Shown here piece by piece: positions 18,836-30,490 of a DNA stretch of 64,000 nt (positions are counted from its first letter, which is position 1; every line of letters starts with the position of its first letter). Made by a program: the position numbers and the translations under genes. This DNA is from JBDKUD01 sp050943315. Its GTDB lineage: Bacteria > Bacillota > Syntrophomonadia > Syntrophomonadales > Syntrophomonadaceae. The notes under the pieces were generated by a model. The model did no database searches and was not told the origin of the DNA. It saw only the letters and a list, made by a program, of their open reading frames with translations. The stretch is from the NCBI GenBank assembly GCA_050943315.1, contig JBMNOY010000003.1, positions 1-64,000 on the forward strand. Direction: 5' to 3'.

Positions 18836-20428
18836 TTAGAACCGCAGTACTTTAGGCCGGTCAATTATTCCATCCAACTGGCTTAACTTGTCCAGCACGC
18901 TGTCATTTACCTCGTTGTCAATATTAATGAGCATTATAGCGGTTTGACCTTTTTCCTGGCGGGCTACCTTCATGGCCGCAATATTGATTCCTTCATCTCC
19001 CAGGAAAGTAGCAAAAGGTCCGATAATTCTTGGTCTATCTTCATTTTTCACCATAATTATATGGCCTTCCAGATTAGATTCGGTTTCATAACCATCAATT
19101 TCAACCAGTAATGGATCCCGGGCCCGGGATAGGGTTCCGGAAATATTCAGCTCCCGGTCATGGTTATAAATTTTAGCCGTTATTAAATTTTTGTAACGTT
19201 TGGGGCTTTGTTTTTCTTTCTTTTCAAATATCTTTATTCCCCGATCCGCAGCCATTAAGCGGGCATTAACATAATTGACTTTTTCCCACATAACCGGTTC
19301 CAGTAATCCTTTTAGAAAAGCCACCGTCAGCATTTCCGTCTCATTTTGGGTTATTGGACCGCTGTATATCAATTCTACCTGGCTAACCGGTGCCTTATGA
19401 ATCTGGAAATAGCATTTGCCCAGCTTTTCCGCCAAATTTATATACGGCCGTAAATAGTGGAGTTCTTCACCCAATAAAGTAGGCAGATTGACCACATTGG
19501 GGACTATATCTCCTTTTAAGGCCAGTATCACCTGTTCAGCTATATTTTCACCCACCCTCTTCTGGGCTTCAAAGGTGTCTGCTCCCAAATGAGGGGTGAC
19601 CACCACATTATTAAATGCAAACAAAGGATCATCATAATCAGGTTCTGTCTCGTGAACGTCCAGTCCGGCGCTGGCTATCTTGCCTGATTTAAGTCCTTCC
19701 AGGATGGCTTTCTCCTTAATGATGCCGCCTCGGGCACAATTGACTAATCTGACCCCATCTTTAGCCAAAGCCAACATTTTTTCGTCTATCATATGCATGG
19801 TTTCTTCATTTTTAGGTGTATGCACGGTAATAATGTCAGCTTCCCGCATTAATTCTTCCAGGGTATTCTTTTTCTCAGCCCCATACCGGGCGAAACGCTC
19901 ATCGGAGATGTACGGGTCATAAGCAATCACCTTCATATTGAAAGACGCCAGACGAGTAGCTACCATGGAACCTATCCGCCCCAGCCCTACAATGCCAACA
20001 GTTTTCCCGTAAAGTTCCATACCCCGGAAGGGCTTCCGGTCCCATACTCCGCTTTTTAAAACCTGATTAGCCCAGGCGGTATTTCTAACCGAAGACAGTA
20101 ATAAGCTGATAGTTTGTTCACAGGCCGAAATGGTATTGCTATCTGGAGTATTGGCTACTACCACTCCATAACGGGTGCATACGTCAACATCAATGTTATC
20201 CACTCCGTTGCCCGCACGGCCCACAACTTTCAGTTTGGTTGCCCGGCTAATCAGTTCTTCATTTACCTTGGTGACACTCCTGACTATAAGGGCATCATAC
20301 TGATCTATTATTTCCAACAATTCTTCCCGGGGAATACCATCCCGGTAATCAACATCAAGTTCAGTTTTTAGTAACTCTATACCTTCATCTGCTATGCGTT
20401 CAGTTACAATTACTCGTTTTTTCCCCAC
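18836..20428 (-). CDS. serA: D-3-phosphoglycerate dehydrogenase (long, ACT-containing form)
   Basis: About 530 residues. The GTG at 20428 has GGAG 9 bases upstream; the TTG two codons earlier is too close. The NAD motif GIVGLGRIGSMVATRL lies near residue 145, with catalytic Arg and His regions (RGGIIKEKA, VTPHLGADT). An intervening ASB domain and a C-terminal ACT domain (from about residue 455) complete the long form. It makes 3-phosphohydroxypyruvate, the first step of serine synthesis. Lies between the aminotransferase and serS under the serine T-box. Confidence 0.95.
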   Translation of the reverse strand: MGKKRVIVTERIADEGIELLKTELDVDYRDGIPREELLEIIDQYDALIVRSVTKVNEELISRATKLKVVGRAGNGVDNIDVDVCTRYGVVVANTPDSNTISACEQTISLLLSSVRNTAWANQVLKSGVWDRKPFRGMELYGKTVGIVGLGRIGSMVATRLASFNMKVIAYDPYISDERFARYGAEKKNTLEELMREADIITVHTPKNEETMHMIDEKMLALAKDGVRLVNCARGGIIKEKAILEGLKSGKIASAGLDVHETEPDYDDPLFAFNNVVVTPHLGADTFEAQKRVGENIAEQVILALKGDIVPNVVNLPTLLGEELHYLRPYINLAEKLGKCYFQIHKAPVSQVELIYSGPITQNETEMLTVAFLKGLLEPVMWEKVNYVNARLMAADRGIKIFEKKEKQSPKRYKNLITAKIYNHDRELNISGTLSRARDPLLVEIDGYETESNLEGHIIMVKNEDRPRIIGPFATFLGDEGINIAAMKVARQEKGQTAIMLINIDNEVNDSVLDKLSQLDGIIDRPKVLRF

Positions 20429-20510
20429 TTGCAATTGCTCCTTTCTTTACAATATATCTATATCTAAACATAATAGATATCTGTCCTTTGAGCCTGTGAT
20501 TATCTGCTCA

Positions 20511-21665
20511 CTAATGTCGGGCAGCCAGTATTTCCTCTGCTTTGGTGGTTCCCTGCCCCAGTTGCACCGGATATCCCAGTTTCTTAAGGATAATCTCCAA
20601 CGCCGCCAGCACTGCGACCAGGTCCAGGTCACGAACATAACCCAAATGTCCCACCCGGAAAATGACATTATCCAGGGTTTGCTGTCCCCCGGCTAATACA
20701 ACATTAAATTCTTTCAGCATATGCTGGCGAATTTTATTAGCGCCTATAGCCTCAGGCGCAATAACCGCGGTAACTGCCGTAGAGGCTACGTTATCTTCGG
20801 CCAGCAGCTTAAGTCCCATTGCTTTAATACTGCTTCTTACCATGTCCCGGTAGTTCTTATGTCTTAGTAAGGTATTTTCCAAACCTTCTTCTTTTATCAT
20901 TTTTATTGATTCCTGCAGGCCAAAAATAAGTGATATGGGCGGAGTAAAGGGAGTCTGCCCTTTTTCCAAGTATTTTAGCCCGGAGGTTACATCCCAGTAG
21001 AATTTAGAATTGTTATTTTGTTTATGTACCTTTAGAGCCCGGTCACTAAAGGCCATTAAACCCAGTCCCGGTGGAATCATAAATGCTTTCTGCGACCCGC
21101 TGACCACTACATCCAGATTCCATTCATCCATTCTTAGATCAACTGCTGCCAAACCGCTGACGGCATCTACCATAAATAAGGCCGGATGGTCACCAGCCGC
21201 TTCCCTGATGGCTTTGACATCATTGAAAACGCCGGTGGAGGTCTCATTATGAGTAACAAGAACGGCTTTAATTTCCTTGTTCAGATCCTGGTCAAGCTTC
21301 TCCTTAATAATCTGAGGATCGGCGGCCTGCCCCCAGGGGAAGCTGATTTTTTCGACCCTGGCCCCGAATTCAGCAGCAATTTTAGCAAAGCGGTCGCCAA
21401 AAACACCGATAGAAATAGCTAATACCTTGTCACCCGGAGATATGAAGTTCACTATGGCGGCTTCCAAAACTCCGGAACCGGAGGATGGATAAATCAGCAC
21501 ATGGTGTTTAGTCCGATAAATCTTTTTTACTCCTTCAATTATCTCCAATAATATTTCTTTAAACTCCGGACCCCGGTGATTTATCATAGGTTTGCTCATG
21601 GCCCTTACTAATCGATCCGGAATAGGGGTAGGCCCAGGAAGAAGCAAATATTGTGCGCCTGGCAT
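20511..21665 (-). CDS. class-V aminotransferase, probable phosphoserine/serine-type aminotransferase
   Basis: A 384-residue PLP enzyme of the alanine-glyoxylate/serine-pyruvate aminotransferase group. The PLP lysine lies in SGSQKAFMIPPGLGLM (about residues 190-205), preceded by VDAVSGLAAVDLRMDEW. Position between a serine T-box and serA indicates that it supplies the second step of serine synthesis in place of a classical SerC; such AGXT-like substitutes are known in anaerobes and archaea. The assignment to phosphohydroxypyruvate is inference from context; glyoxylate or pyruvate remain possible. Confidence 0.85.
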   Translation of the reverse strand: MPGAQYLLLPGPTPIPDRLVRAMSKPMINHRGPEFKEILLEIIEGVKKIYRTKHHVLIYPSSGSGVLEAAIVNFISPGDKVLAISIGVFGDRFAKIAAEFGARVEKISFPWGQAADPQIIKEKLDQDLNKEIKAVLVTHNETSTGVFNDVKAIREAAGDHPALFMVDAVSGLAAVDLRMDEWNLDVVVSGSQKAFMIPPGLGLMAFSDRALKVHKQNNNSKFYWDVTSGLKYLEKGQTPFTPPISLIFGLQESIKMIKEEGLENTLLRHKNYRDMVRSSIKAMGLKLLAEDNVASTAVTAVIAPEAIGANKIRQHMLKEFNVVLAGGQQTLDNVIFRVGHLGYVRDLDLVAVLAALEIILKKLGYPVQLGQGTTKAEEILAARH

Positions 21666-21705
21666 TTTAGAAAAAAACCTCCTTTGTTTATTACAACAGC
21701 CATAA

Positions 21706-21925
21706 ATAAAAAAAAACCCCTCTGTCCCTTTTAGGGACGAGAGGTTTCCCGCGTTGCCACCCTTATTGGTGTTACATACACCCGCTTGATAGTTATAACG
21801 GAACCACCGTCACTGCTTTCACAGCCTGCCTCCAGGGTGGATTCGAAACCAGGCTATACTGGTTTGCACCAACCACCAGTTCTCTTAACTAGCCCCAGTT
21901 CCTACTATTCCCCTTCATTGCATTT
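21706..21925 (-). promoter_or_regulatory. T-box riboswitch, serine-specific (UCC specifier)
   Basis: The minus strand holds a full T-box leader: Stem I with AGAGA and GGTG motifs, a GAA-TCC-ACC specifier (TCC at 21839-21841, a serine codon), and the antiterminator T-box GGGTGGCAACGCGGG (21748-21762). The terminator stem lies at 21713-21744, followed by a run of T. The bulge UGGC is complementary to the GCCA end of the four tRNA-Ser genes, which have discriminator G. Uncharged tRNA-Ser should turn on the aminotransferase-serA-serS operon. Confidence 0.92.
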
Positions 21926-21945
21926 AAAAATTTGATTTGACACTC

Positions 21946-21974
21946 ATTATATTACATGCCTTCCCCTTTTGCAA
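21946..21974 (-). promoter_or_regulatory. promoter of the serine operon
   Basis: TTGCAA (21969-21974) and TATAAT (21946-21951) on the minus strand with a 17-base spacer, about 20 bases before the T-box leader. Confidence 0.75.
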
Positions 21975-21982
21975 CCAACGAG

Positions 21983-22552
21983 TTATCCCATAGCCAGGAA
22001 ATATTTATGTATGTCCAGACTATCGGTTAATTCCGGATGAAATGCGGTAGCCAATAAATTACGGCCTTCTTGAACCATAACTATTTTATCTTGATGTTTG
22101 GCCAGAACCCGCACATCCCCCCAGACCTTTTCCACATAGGGAGCTCTGATAAAAACCCCTTTGGTTTTTCCTAATCCATCTACATCTAAACTGGTCTCAA
22201 AGCTATCCACTTGACGGCCGAAGGCATTGCGTTTCACGCCTATATCCATAAGCCCCAGGCGAAACTGATCAGAGCCGGCAATTTCCTGTGCCATTAGAAT
22301 CATTCCGGCACAGGTGCCCCATACCGGCATTCCCTGTCGGGTACGCTCCTTAATAGCGCCATCCAGGCCGAAAGTTTTCATCAACCTGCCGATAGTAGTA
22401 CTTTCGCCCCCGGGGATGATTAAACTGTCTATACTATTAACATCAGCGATGGTACGAACTTGAACCGGCAGAGCGCCGCATTTTTTTACGGCCTGCTCAT
22501 GTTCAAGGAAAGCCCCTTGCAAGGCCAAAATGCCAATTTTCTTACCAGCCAC
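21983..22552 (-). CDS. pdxT: pyridoxal 5'-phosphate synthase glutaminase subunit
   Basis: A 189-residue class-I-like glutaminase: [14 protein letters not shown] near residues 45-58 and the nucleophile in [12 protein letters not shown] near 79, with the terminal His-x-Glu in FHPELT. It feeds ammonia to PdxS through an internal tunnel. Overlaps pdxS by 11 bases and has a GTG start. PLP made here is the cofactor of the neighbouring aminotransferase and of SelA. Confidence 0.95.
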   Translation of the reverse strand: MAGKKIGILALQGAFLEHEQAVKKCGALPVQVRTIADVNSIDSLIIPGGESTTIGRLMKTFGLDGAIKERTRQGMPVWGTCAGMILMAQEIAGSDQFRLGLMDIGVKRNAFGRQVDSFETSLDVDGLGKTKGVFIRAPYVEKVWGDVRVLAKHQDKIVMVQEGRNLLATAFHPELTDSLDIHKYFLAMG

Positions 22553-23426
22553 GATCCTGCATCCTTTCTTCTGGTCTGATCATGCTGATATCTATACCTA
22601 CCATGGCTTCTCCCAAATCCCGGGATACTTCCTTCAAAACGTCGGGATCATTAAAATAGGTGGTGGCCGCGACAATTGCTTTGGCCCGCTTCATAGGATC
22701 TTCAGATTTGAAAACCCCGGAACCCACAAAAATCCCGTCACAGCCCAGCTGCATCATCAAAGCCGCATCAGCCGGGGTAGCTATGCCACCGGCGGCAAAA
22801 TTAACTACCGGCAAACCTTTAAGCCTGGCTACTTCCTTCACCAGTTCATAGGGTGCCTGCATATCCTTGGCAGCGGTCATTAACTCCTCTTCAGGCAGAT
22901 TACTCACCCATCTAATTTCGTCCATGACCTGACGCATGTGTCGTACCGCTTCAACTACATTACCGGTTCCCGGTTCACCTTTGGTGCGTATCATGGCTGC
23001 ACCTTCACCGATTCTGCGCAAGGCTTCCCCAAGGTTACGAGCTCCGCATACGAAGGGAACCTTAAACTCATGTTTATTGACATGATATTTGTCATCAGCG
23101 GGGGTAAGTACTTCACTTTCGTCAATATAATCTATTCCCAGGGCTTCGAGGATTTGCGCCTCTACAAAGTGGCCGATTCGGCACTTGGCCATCACTGGAA
23201 TCGATACCGCGTCCATTATTCGGGTTATTATGGTAGGATCAGCCATGCGGGCTATTCCTCCCGCAGCCCTGATATCGGCGGGAACTCTTTCCAAGGCCAT
23301 AACTGCGCAAGCTCCCGCTTCTTCGGCAATTTTAGCCTGCTCCGGTGTAGTTACATCCATAATTACACCGCCTTTTAACATTTGCGCCAATCCTGCTTTA
23401 ACTGTAAAAGTTCCTTTTTCCTCCAT
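22542..23426 (-). CDS. pdxS: pyridoxal 5'-phosphate synthase lyase subunit
   Basis: A 294-residue TIM-barrel protein of normal length with the conserved segments [39 protein letters not shown] and the C-terminal phosphate loop [19 protein letters not shown]. It makes PLP from ribose 5-phosphate, glyceraldehyde 3-phosphate and ammonia in the deoxyxylulose-independent route. Forms the dodecameric core of the PdxST complex. Confidence 0.96.
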   Translation of the reverse strand: MEEKGTFTVKAGLAQMLKGGVIMDVTTPEQAKIAEEAGACAVMALERVPADIRAAGGIARMADPTIITRIMDAVSIPVMAKCRIGHFVEAQILEALGIDYIDESEVLTPADDKYHVNKHEFKVPFVCGARNLGEALRRIGEGAAMIRTKGEPGTGNVVEAVRHMRQVMDEIRWVSNLPEEELMTAAKDMQAPYELVKEVARLKGLPVVNFAAGGIATPADAALMMQLGCDGIFVGSGVFKSEDPMKRAKAIVAATTYFNDPDVLKEVSRDLGEAMVGIDISMIRPEERMQDRGW

Positions 23427-23457
23427 ATAAGTCCCTCCAGATAACTTAAATCATTTA

Positions 23458-25896
23458 TTATTCTTCTTTTTCCACTTTAAATCTGGCTACACTAACAATG
23501 CGATCATTGTCTGGTATGCGCATTAGCAATACTCCGCGTGAGTAACGCTTCTGTACTGGCACATCTCCCACTTCCAGGCGGATTATTTGCCCTTCACTGG
23601 TTAGAATCACTAACTCATCATCTTCATCAACCATCTGAAAACCAATCAGTTCGCCGTTTTTACGCGTTACTTCTATGGTTTTAAGGCCCTTACCGCCTCT
23701 ATTCTGCAATTTAAACTCGTTAATATCAGTTCTTTTGCCATAGCCGTTTTCGGTAACCAGCAAAACATCGGCTCCCTCCCGGTACTTGCCGGTACCGATA
23801 ACCCGGGCATCTTTGCCTAGAGTGATACCTTTTACCCCGGCAGCCGTTCTTCCCATAGGCCTTACCTGTTGCTCGTCAAACATAATAGATAATCCATCGG
23901 AAGTAACGAGCATTATTTTATCATTGCCGTCAACCCGCAATGCTCCCACCAGCTCGTCATCATCAGCCAGGTTGATGGCAATTAAACCGGTTTTTCTGAT
24001 ATTGACAAAAGCTGACAATACCACTTTCTTAACCATGCCCTGACGGGTAACCATAAAGCAATGCCTTTGTTCATCGAAGTTCTTTACCGCTACCAGAGTA
24101 GATACTTGTTCCCCGGGCCTTAAATCCAGGAGGTTAATAATCGGCAAGCCCTTAGCCTGCCGCGAAGCCTCTGGTATTTGATAGGCATAATTGGAAAACA
24201 CCCGGCCCTGATTGGTGAAGAATAATATATTAGCCAATACACTGGTGACAATGACATTATTAGCGAAATCTTCTGCACGGGTAGTAGTTGAACTTACCCC
24301 TTTGCCGCCTCTTTTTTGCGATTTATAGGTATCCAGAGGCTGTCTTTTGACATAACCGCGGTTGGTAAGGGTTATCACTACCTCATGATCTTCAATAAAA
24401 TCGGAAACATTATAATCACTAATTTCCTGGCTTATTTCAGTTCGGCGCTTGTCGCCATATTTTTGCTTAATATCATCTAAATCTTCTTTTATTATCTCCA
24501 AAACCCGCTGGGGATTAGCCAGAATATCCTCAAAATCAGCAATTCGAGCCAGTAAATCTTTATACTCCTCTTCAAGTTTATCTCTTTCTAACCCGGTTAA
24601 TTGCGCCAACCGCATATCCAGGATGGCATTGGCCTGAATTTCCGTCAGCCCAAAACGGGTAATTAGTCCATTACGGGCGGTTTCCCGGTCGCGCGAGCTT
24701 CTAATCAGGTTAACTATCTCATCCAGGTTATCCAGGGCTATTTTTAATCCTTCTACAATATGCAGCCGGTCCCGGGCTACCTTTAGGTCATGCTGCGTTC
24801 GGCGAGTTATTACTTCCTGGCGGTGTTCAATATAATGCTCAATCATCTGCTTCAGGTTAAGGGTAAGCGGCTGCCCATGTACCAGACTGAGCATATTAAA
24901 CCCGAAGCTGTCTTCCAGTTGGGTATGTTTAAATAAATGATTGATAACAATATTTACATTTACATCCCGTCTGACCTCAATAACCACTCTAATGCCATGA
25001 CGGTCTGATTCATCCCGTAAATCAACTATGCCATCAATTTTCTTATCGCGGACCAGTTCCGCGATTTTCTCAATTAATCGAGCCTTGTTGACCTGGTAGG
25101 GGAGTTCCGTAACTATTATGGCGTTACGGCCGTTTTTCTTCTCCTCAATAGTATAGCGGGAACGTATTTTTATAGTTCCCCGTCCGGTTTGATAAGCCTG
25201 TTTTATACCTTTGTTGCCCATAATGATTCCTGCCGTGGGAAAATCCGGTCCAGGGATTACTGACATTAAATCGTCTATGGTAACCTCAGGATTATCTATA
25301 ACCATCTTAATTCCGTCTACTATTTCACCCAGGTTATGGGGTGGAATATTAGTAGCCATACCTACCGCGATACCGGAGGAACCGTTTAACAGCAAGTTGG
25401 GAATCCGGGCTGGTAATACCTCCGGTTCCTGCCTGCTGTCATCGTAATTAGGCCGCCAATTTACGGTATCTTTATTTATATCTTGCAGTAATTCCAGGGC
25501 TATCTTAGACATACGGCTTTCGGTATATCGCATGGCAGCAGCAGAATCGCCATCTATTGATCCAAAATTTCCGTGACCATCTATCAAAGGATAGCGCATG
25601 GAAAAGTCCTGAGCCATTTTTACCATGGTTTCGTAAATAGCGGAATCACCGTGAGGGTGGTATTTACCCATAACCTCACCCACGATGTTGGCTGATTTTT
25701 TATGGGGCTTGTCATGAGTCATGCCCTGGTCATAGAGAGCATATAGTATGCGCCGGTGGACAGGTTTTAATCCGTCCCTAATATCAGGAATAGCCCGTGA
25801 TATTATTACACTCATGGAGTATTCCAAAAATGAGCGCTTGACCTCTTTTTCTATATCAACAACTGCTATCCGGTCAAACAGGTTACCTGAACCCAA
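23458..25896 (-). CDS. gyrA: DNA gyrase subunit A
   Basis: An 812-residue gyrase A subunit. The catalytic tyrosine lies in [10 protein letters not shown] (about residue 123), after the winged-helix segment [22 protein letters not shown]. The C-terminal beta-pinwheel begins after about residue 500, with the GyrA box QKRGGKG near 530. It starts at a TTG behind a GAGGTGAGG stretch. It introduces negative supercoils with GyrB and lies 32 bases downstream of gyrB. Confidence 0.97.
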   Translation of the reverse strand: MGSGNLFDRIAVVDIEKEVKRSFLEYSMSVIISRAIPDIRDGLKPVHRRILYALYDQGMTHDKPHKKSANIVGEVMGKYHPHGDSAIYETMVKMAQDFSMRYPLIDGHGNFGSIDGDSAAAMRYTESRMSKIALELLQDINKDTVNWRPNYDDSRQEPEVLPARIPNLLLNGSSGIAVGMATNIPPHNLGEIVDGIKMVIDNPEVTIDDLMSVIPGPDFPTAGIIMGNKGIKQAYQTGRGTIKIRSRYTIEEKKNGRNAIIVTELPYQVNKARLIEKIAELVRDKKIDGIVDLRDESDRHGIRVVIEVRRDVNVNIVINHLFKHTQLEDSFGFNMLSLVHGQPLTLNLKQMIEHYIEHRQEVITRRTQHDLKVARDRLHIVEGLKIALDNLDEIVNLIRSSRDRETARNGLITRFGLTEIQANAILDMRLAQLTGLERDKLEEEYKDLLARIADFEDILANPQRVLEIIKEDLDDIKQKYGDKRRTEISQEISDYNVSDFIEDHEVVITLTNRGYVKRQPLDTYKSQKRGGKGVSSTTTRAEDFANNVIVTSVLANILFFTNQGRVFSNYAYQIPEASRQAKGLPIINLLDLRPGEQVSTLVAVKNFDEQRHCFMVTRQGMVKKVVLSAFVNIRKTGLIAINLADDDELVGALRVDGNDKIMLVTSDGLSIMFDEQQVRPMGRTAAGVKGITLGKDARVIGTGKYREGADVLLVTENGYGKRTDINEFKLQNRGGKGLKTIEVTRKNGELIGFQMVDEDDELVILTSEGQIIRLEVGDVPVQKRYSRGVLLMRIPDNDRIVSVARFKVEKEE

Positions 25897-25928
25897 TAGT
25901 CCTCACCTCTTTTATATCGTGTCCCCTT

Positions 25929-27836
<1,908 letters not shown>

Positions 27837-28091
27837 CTAACCCATCTCCTTATAGTGATTCAAACCTCGCTTATACAAAGTAGTAGAGGAAATTGGTGAG
27901 AGATATATATTGTCATCAGTTATTATTAAAGACTTCTCCTTTTCCTTCTTGCTGACCGTTATACACTTTTTATCTTGTTTGGCTATCTCTATTATGTCCT
28001 GCAGATCTACTGATACTGGAGGTTCGATATTTACAATTGCAATTATATTTTTGGATGAGGTAATAATATTATTACCTAAGTGAATATATAT
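27837..28091 (-). CDS. remB: RemB/YaaB-like DUF370 protein with an ATA start
   Basis: An 84-residue reading frame between recF and gyrB, the usual site of yaaB/remB. The protein begins (I/M)YIHLGNNIITSSKNIIA, matching the MYIHLG-type start of the family, and continues to LYKRGLNHYKEM. The codon at the expected Met position is ATA (28089-28091), 9 bases after AGGAG. There is no ATG, GTG or TTG in frame for about 70 codons. RemB-type proteins are DNA-binding regulators of extracellular matrix genes in Bacillus. Either ATA initiates translation or the start codon has been lost. Confidence 0.8.
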   Translation of the reverse strand: MYIHLGNNIITSSKNIIAIVNIEPPVSVDLQDIIEIAKQDKKCITVSKKEKEKSLIITDDNIYLSPISSTTLYKRGLNHYKEMG

Positions 28092-28106
28092 GGGGTAACA
28101 CTCCTT

Positions 28107-29198
28107 TCATTGTAAACTGCCATTTTTGATTTCTACCACTCGAACACCGGCAATGTCTAGATGATCGGGGCTTACAGAAGTTAAAAAACTTTGCCAGGCA
28201 GCTGTTTTTAAATAATGCATTAAGCGCTCCTGTTTAGGTTTGTCAAGCTCAGCTAAAACCTCGTCCAGGAGAAATACCGGGTAGAAACCCTTTATTTTTT
28301 GGTAAATATGAATTTCAGCTAGCTTAAGGCTGACTACAATATTGCGTTGTTGACCCTGGGAAGAAAAGAAACGAGCTAATTTTCCCTCCTGATAAAAATT
28401 TATATCTTCAACATGGGGTCCGAATAAAGTAGTTCTTCTCGATATTTCTTTATTATTATTGTCTTTTATCTGTTTACCTAGGGCATGCGCTAAAATATCA
28501 AGTTTAATTTTATCACTATCTACCGGAAAAGATACAGCATATCTGATTTTCAACCGAGCGTTGGTAGTGTTTATCTGTTGATAGATGGGGTTAACAGTAT
28601 TTTCCAGTAAACTTATGAAATTAATACGGCTCAAAGTAACCTGAGCGGCCTTTTCTATAAAAATATCATTGACGATAGCAAAAGATCTGGTATTAGCTTG
28701 TTCCTTTCTTAATAAAAAATTCCTTTTTTTTAAAATACTAACATACTGGTCCAAGTTATTGAAATATTCACCAGATAGCTGTTTTAGGATAAAATCTATA
28801 AAATTCCGCCTTAGGGCAGGATTACCCTTAACTAAATAGAGATCGTCAGGGTTAAATATAACCACTCGCAGACGATCTGAATTAGCAAAAGTAGTTTTTT
28901 TATTATTTATCTTATAGATTTTATTTTGTTTTTGGCGGTACTGCAGACTAGATTCGATATTCCGGTGGTTCACTTCATACCAAGCTTTTATAGAAAAGGT
29001 ATCAGAATTTTCTTTTATCAGGTTGGTAAAAGCACCGGAGCGAAAAGATGAACCGGTAGCAATTACATAGATGGCTTCCAGCAGGTTGGTTTTTCCCTGG
29101 GCATTATCGCCAACCAGGAGATTAAGGCCTGGGTCGGGCTGATAGTCAATTCTGGCAATGTTACGAAAGCTTCGTATGCTTATTGATTTAAGGTTCAA
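28107..29198 (-). CDS. recF: DNA replication and repair protein RecF
   Basis: A 363-residue SMC-like ATPase. Walker A GDNAQGKTNLLEAIY is near residues 30-44; the signature and Walker B are FSSQGQQRNIVVSLKLAE and PVFLLDEVLAELD near the C-terminus. It works with RecO and RecR (recR is at 4.6-5.2 kb) in loading RecA at gaps. Lies 19 bases downstream of dnaN. Confidence 0.96.
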   Translation of the reverse strand: MNLKSISIRSFRNIARIDYQPDPGLNLLVGDNAQGKTNLLEAIYVIATGSSFRSGAFTNLIKENSDTFSIKAWYEVNHRNIESSLQYRQKQNKIYKINNKKTTFANSDRLRVVIFNPDDLYLVKGNPALRRNFIDFILKQLSGEYFNNLDQYVSILKKRNFLLRKEQANTRSFAIVNDIFIEKAAQVTLSRINFISLLENTVNPIYQQINTTNARLKIRYAVSFPVDSDKIKLDILAHALGKQIKDNNNKEISRRTTLFGPHVEDINFYQEGKLARFFSSQGQQRNIVVSLKLAEIHIYQKIKGFYPVFLLDEVLAELDKPKQERLMHYLKTAAWQSFLTSVSPDHLDIAGVRVVEIKNGSLQ

Positions 29199-29217
29199 TT
29201 CAGTCGAACACTCTCTC

Positions 29218-30357
29218 TTAATTAGTAGTACGCAGAGGAACCAGAATATAAATATAGTCGTCCTTCTCCGGGTTTTTAATCATAGCTGGGCCGAGAGAAC
29301 CGGAAAAACTAACGGAAATTTGGCTGCATTCTGGAGCCAACAGCTTAACTGCTTCCAGAAAATAGTTGGTGTTGAAAGCAATATTAATACTTGTATCACC
29401 ATCTATGGTTATATCTTCGATGTGTTCCTCGATTTCACCCATTATTTCTGAGTAAGCATTAATAATAGCTTCATTGTCGCAGAATGATAATTTAAAATGC
29501 TGAAACTTGACTTTGCTATCCATAGGCATGGTTCGAGCTCTTTCCATACTTTGAATAAGTATACGGGTGTCAATGGTGGCATGGGTATTAAAGCTCGAAG
29601 GTATTACTTGTTCATAATTGGGATACTGTCCTTCGATTAAACGGGATAATAATAAAAATTGGTTATTATAAAAAATTACGTTGTTTTCCGTAAAAGCTAT
29701 GTCAATTTTATCGGGTGAATCTTCCAGTAATCTGGTTAGCTCATTTACTGTTCGCAGCGGGATTATAAAACGCAGCGGTTCCTTAGGAGGCTGTTTCATG
29801 GGGTGGGAGAAAAAAGCCAGTCGATGGGTATCGGAAGCAACTACTTTTAATGTGTTAGTATCGTTTAAATCAAAAAGAACCCCGGTGAATACCTGGCGAA
29901 AGTGGCTGGTCGCTACAGCCAGGGAGGTTTTGCGCAAGGCTTCCCGCAGTATATCCTGCCCAATGGAAAAATTATAGGACATGCTATCTATGGGTAAATT
30001 AGGATATTCCTGCTGTAAATAAGTATTTATTGATCCTGAGGAACGGCCGTAGGTTATATTTAGCTTCGAGCTCTCCTGGTCTAATTTTATAGATATGGGA
30101 CTATCAGGCAGTAATTTAATAAAGTCTGTAAAATAGTAGGCATTGACTAACACCGAGCCTTCATCAATAATATCTACATTTTTGGTTGTAGCCTGGATAC
30201 CTATCTCCATATCGGTAGCTGTCATGGTAAGACCACGGTCATTAGAAACCTCCAGCAACATCCCAGATAGAACTGGTATGGTGTTTTTGTTGGATGCTGC
30301 ACGGTGTACCATAGTGGTAAGAGCTGATAATTCTTTTTTGTCTATGGTAAAGTTCAT
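29218..30357 (-). CDS. dnaN: DNA polymerase III subunit beta (sliding clamp)
   Basis: A 379-residue clamp with three repeated domains; start MNFTIDKKELSALTTMVHRAA and end YIYILVPLRTTN are typical, the latter replacing the usual MPMR tail with PLRTTN. It encircles DNA and tethers polymerase III. Lies 133 bases downstream of dnaA. Confidence 0.96.
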   Translation of the reverse strand: MNFTIDKKELSALTTMVHRAASNKNTIPVLSGMLLEVSNDRGLTMTATDMEIGIQATTKNVDIIDEGSVLVNAYYFTDFIKLLPDSPISIKLDQESSKLNITYGRSSGSINTYLQQEYPNLPIDSMSYNFSIGQDILREALRKTSLAVATSHFRQVFTGVLFDLNDTNTLKVVASDTHRLAFFSHPMKQPPKEPLRFIIPLRTVNELTRLLEDSPDKIDIAFTENNVIFYNNQFLLLSRLIEGQYPNYEQVIPSSFNTHATIDTRILIQSMERARTMPMDSKVKFQHFKLSFCDNEAIINAYSEIMGEIEEHIEDITIDGDTSINIAFNTNYFLEAVKLLAPECSQISVSFSGSLGPAMIKNPEKDDYIYILVPLRTTN

Positions 30358-30490
30358 CTCGCTTACCTCCGTATATTCTTATTATTAGTAACAACTAGTC
30401 GTAATAGTAGTAGGTGTGGTGGAAAAGTGGAAAAACCGTCTTAGTTACTGGCACTAGCAGAACTTATAGGTTGATAAACATGTTGATGAG

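Noticed and set aside
22660..25447. Long antisense frames over pdxS and gyrA
   Set aside because: They are shadows of highly conserved genes and lack ribosome-binding sites and recognisable domains.
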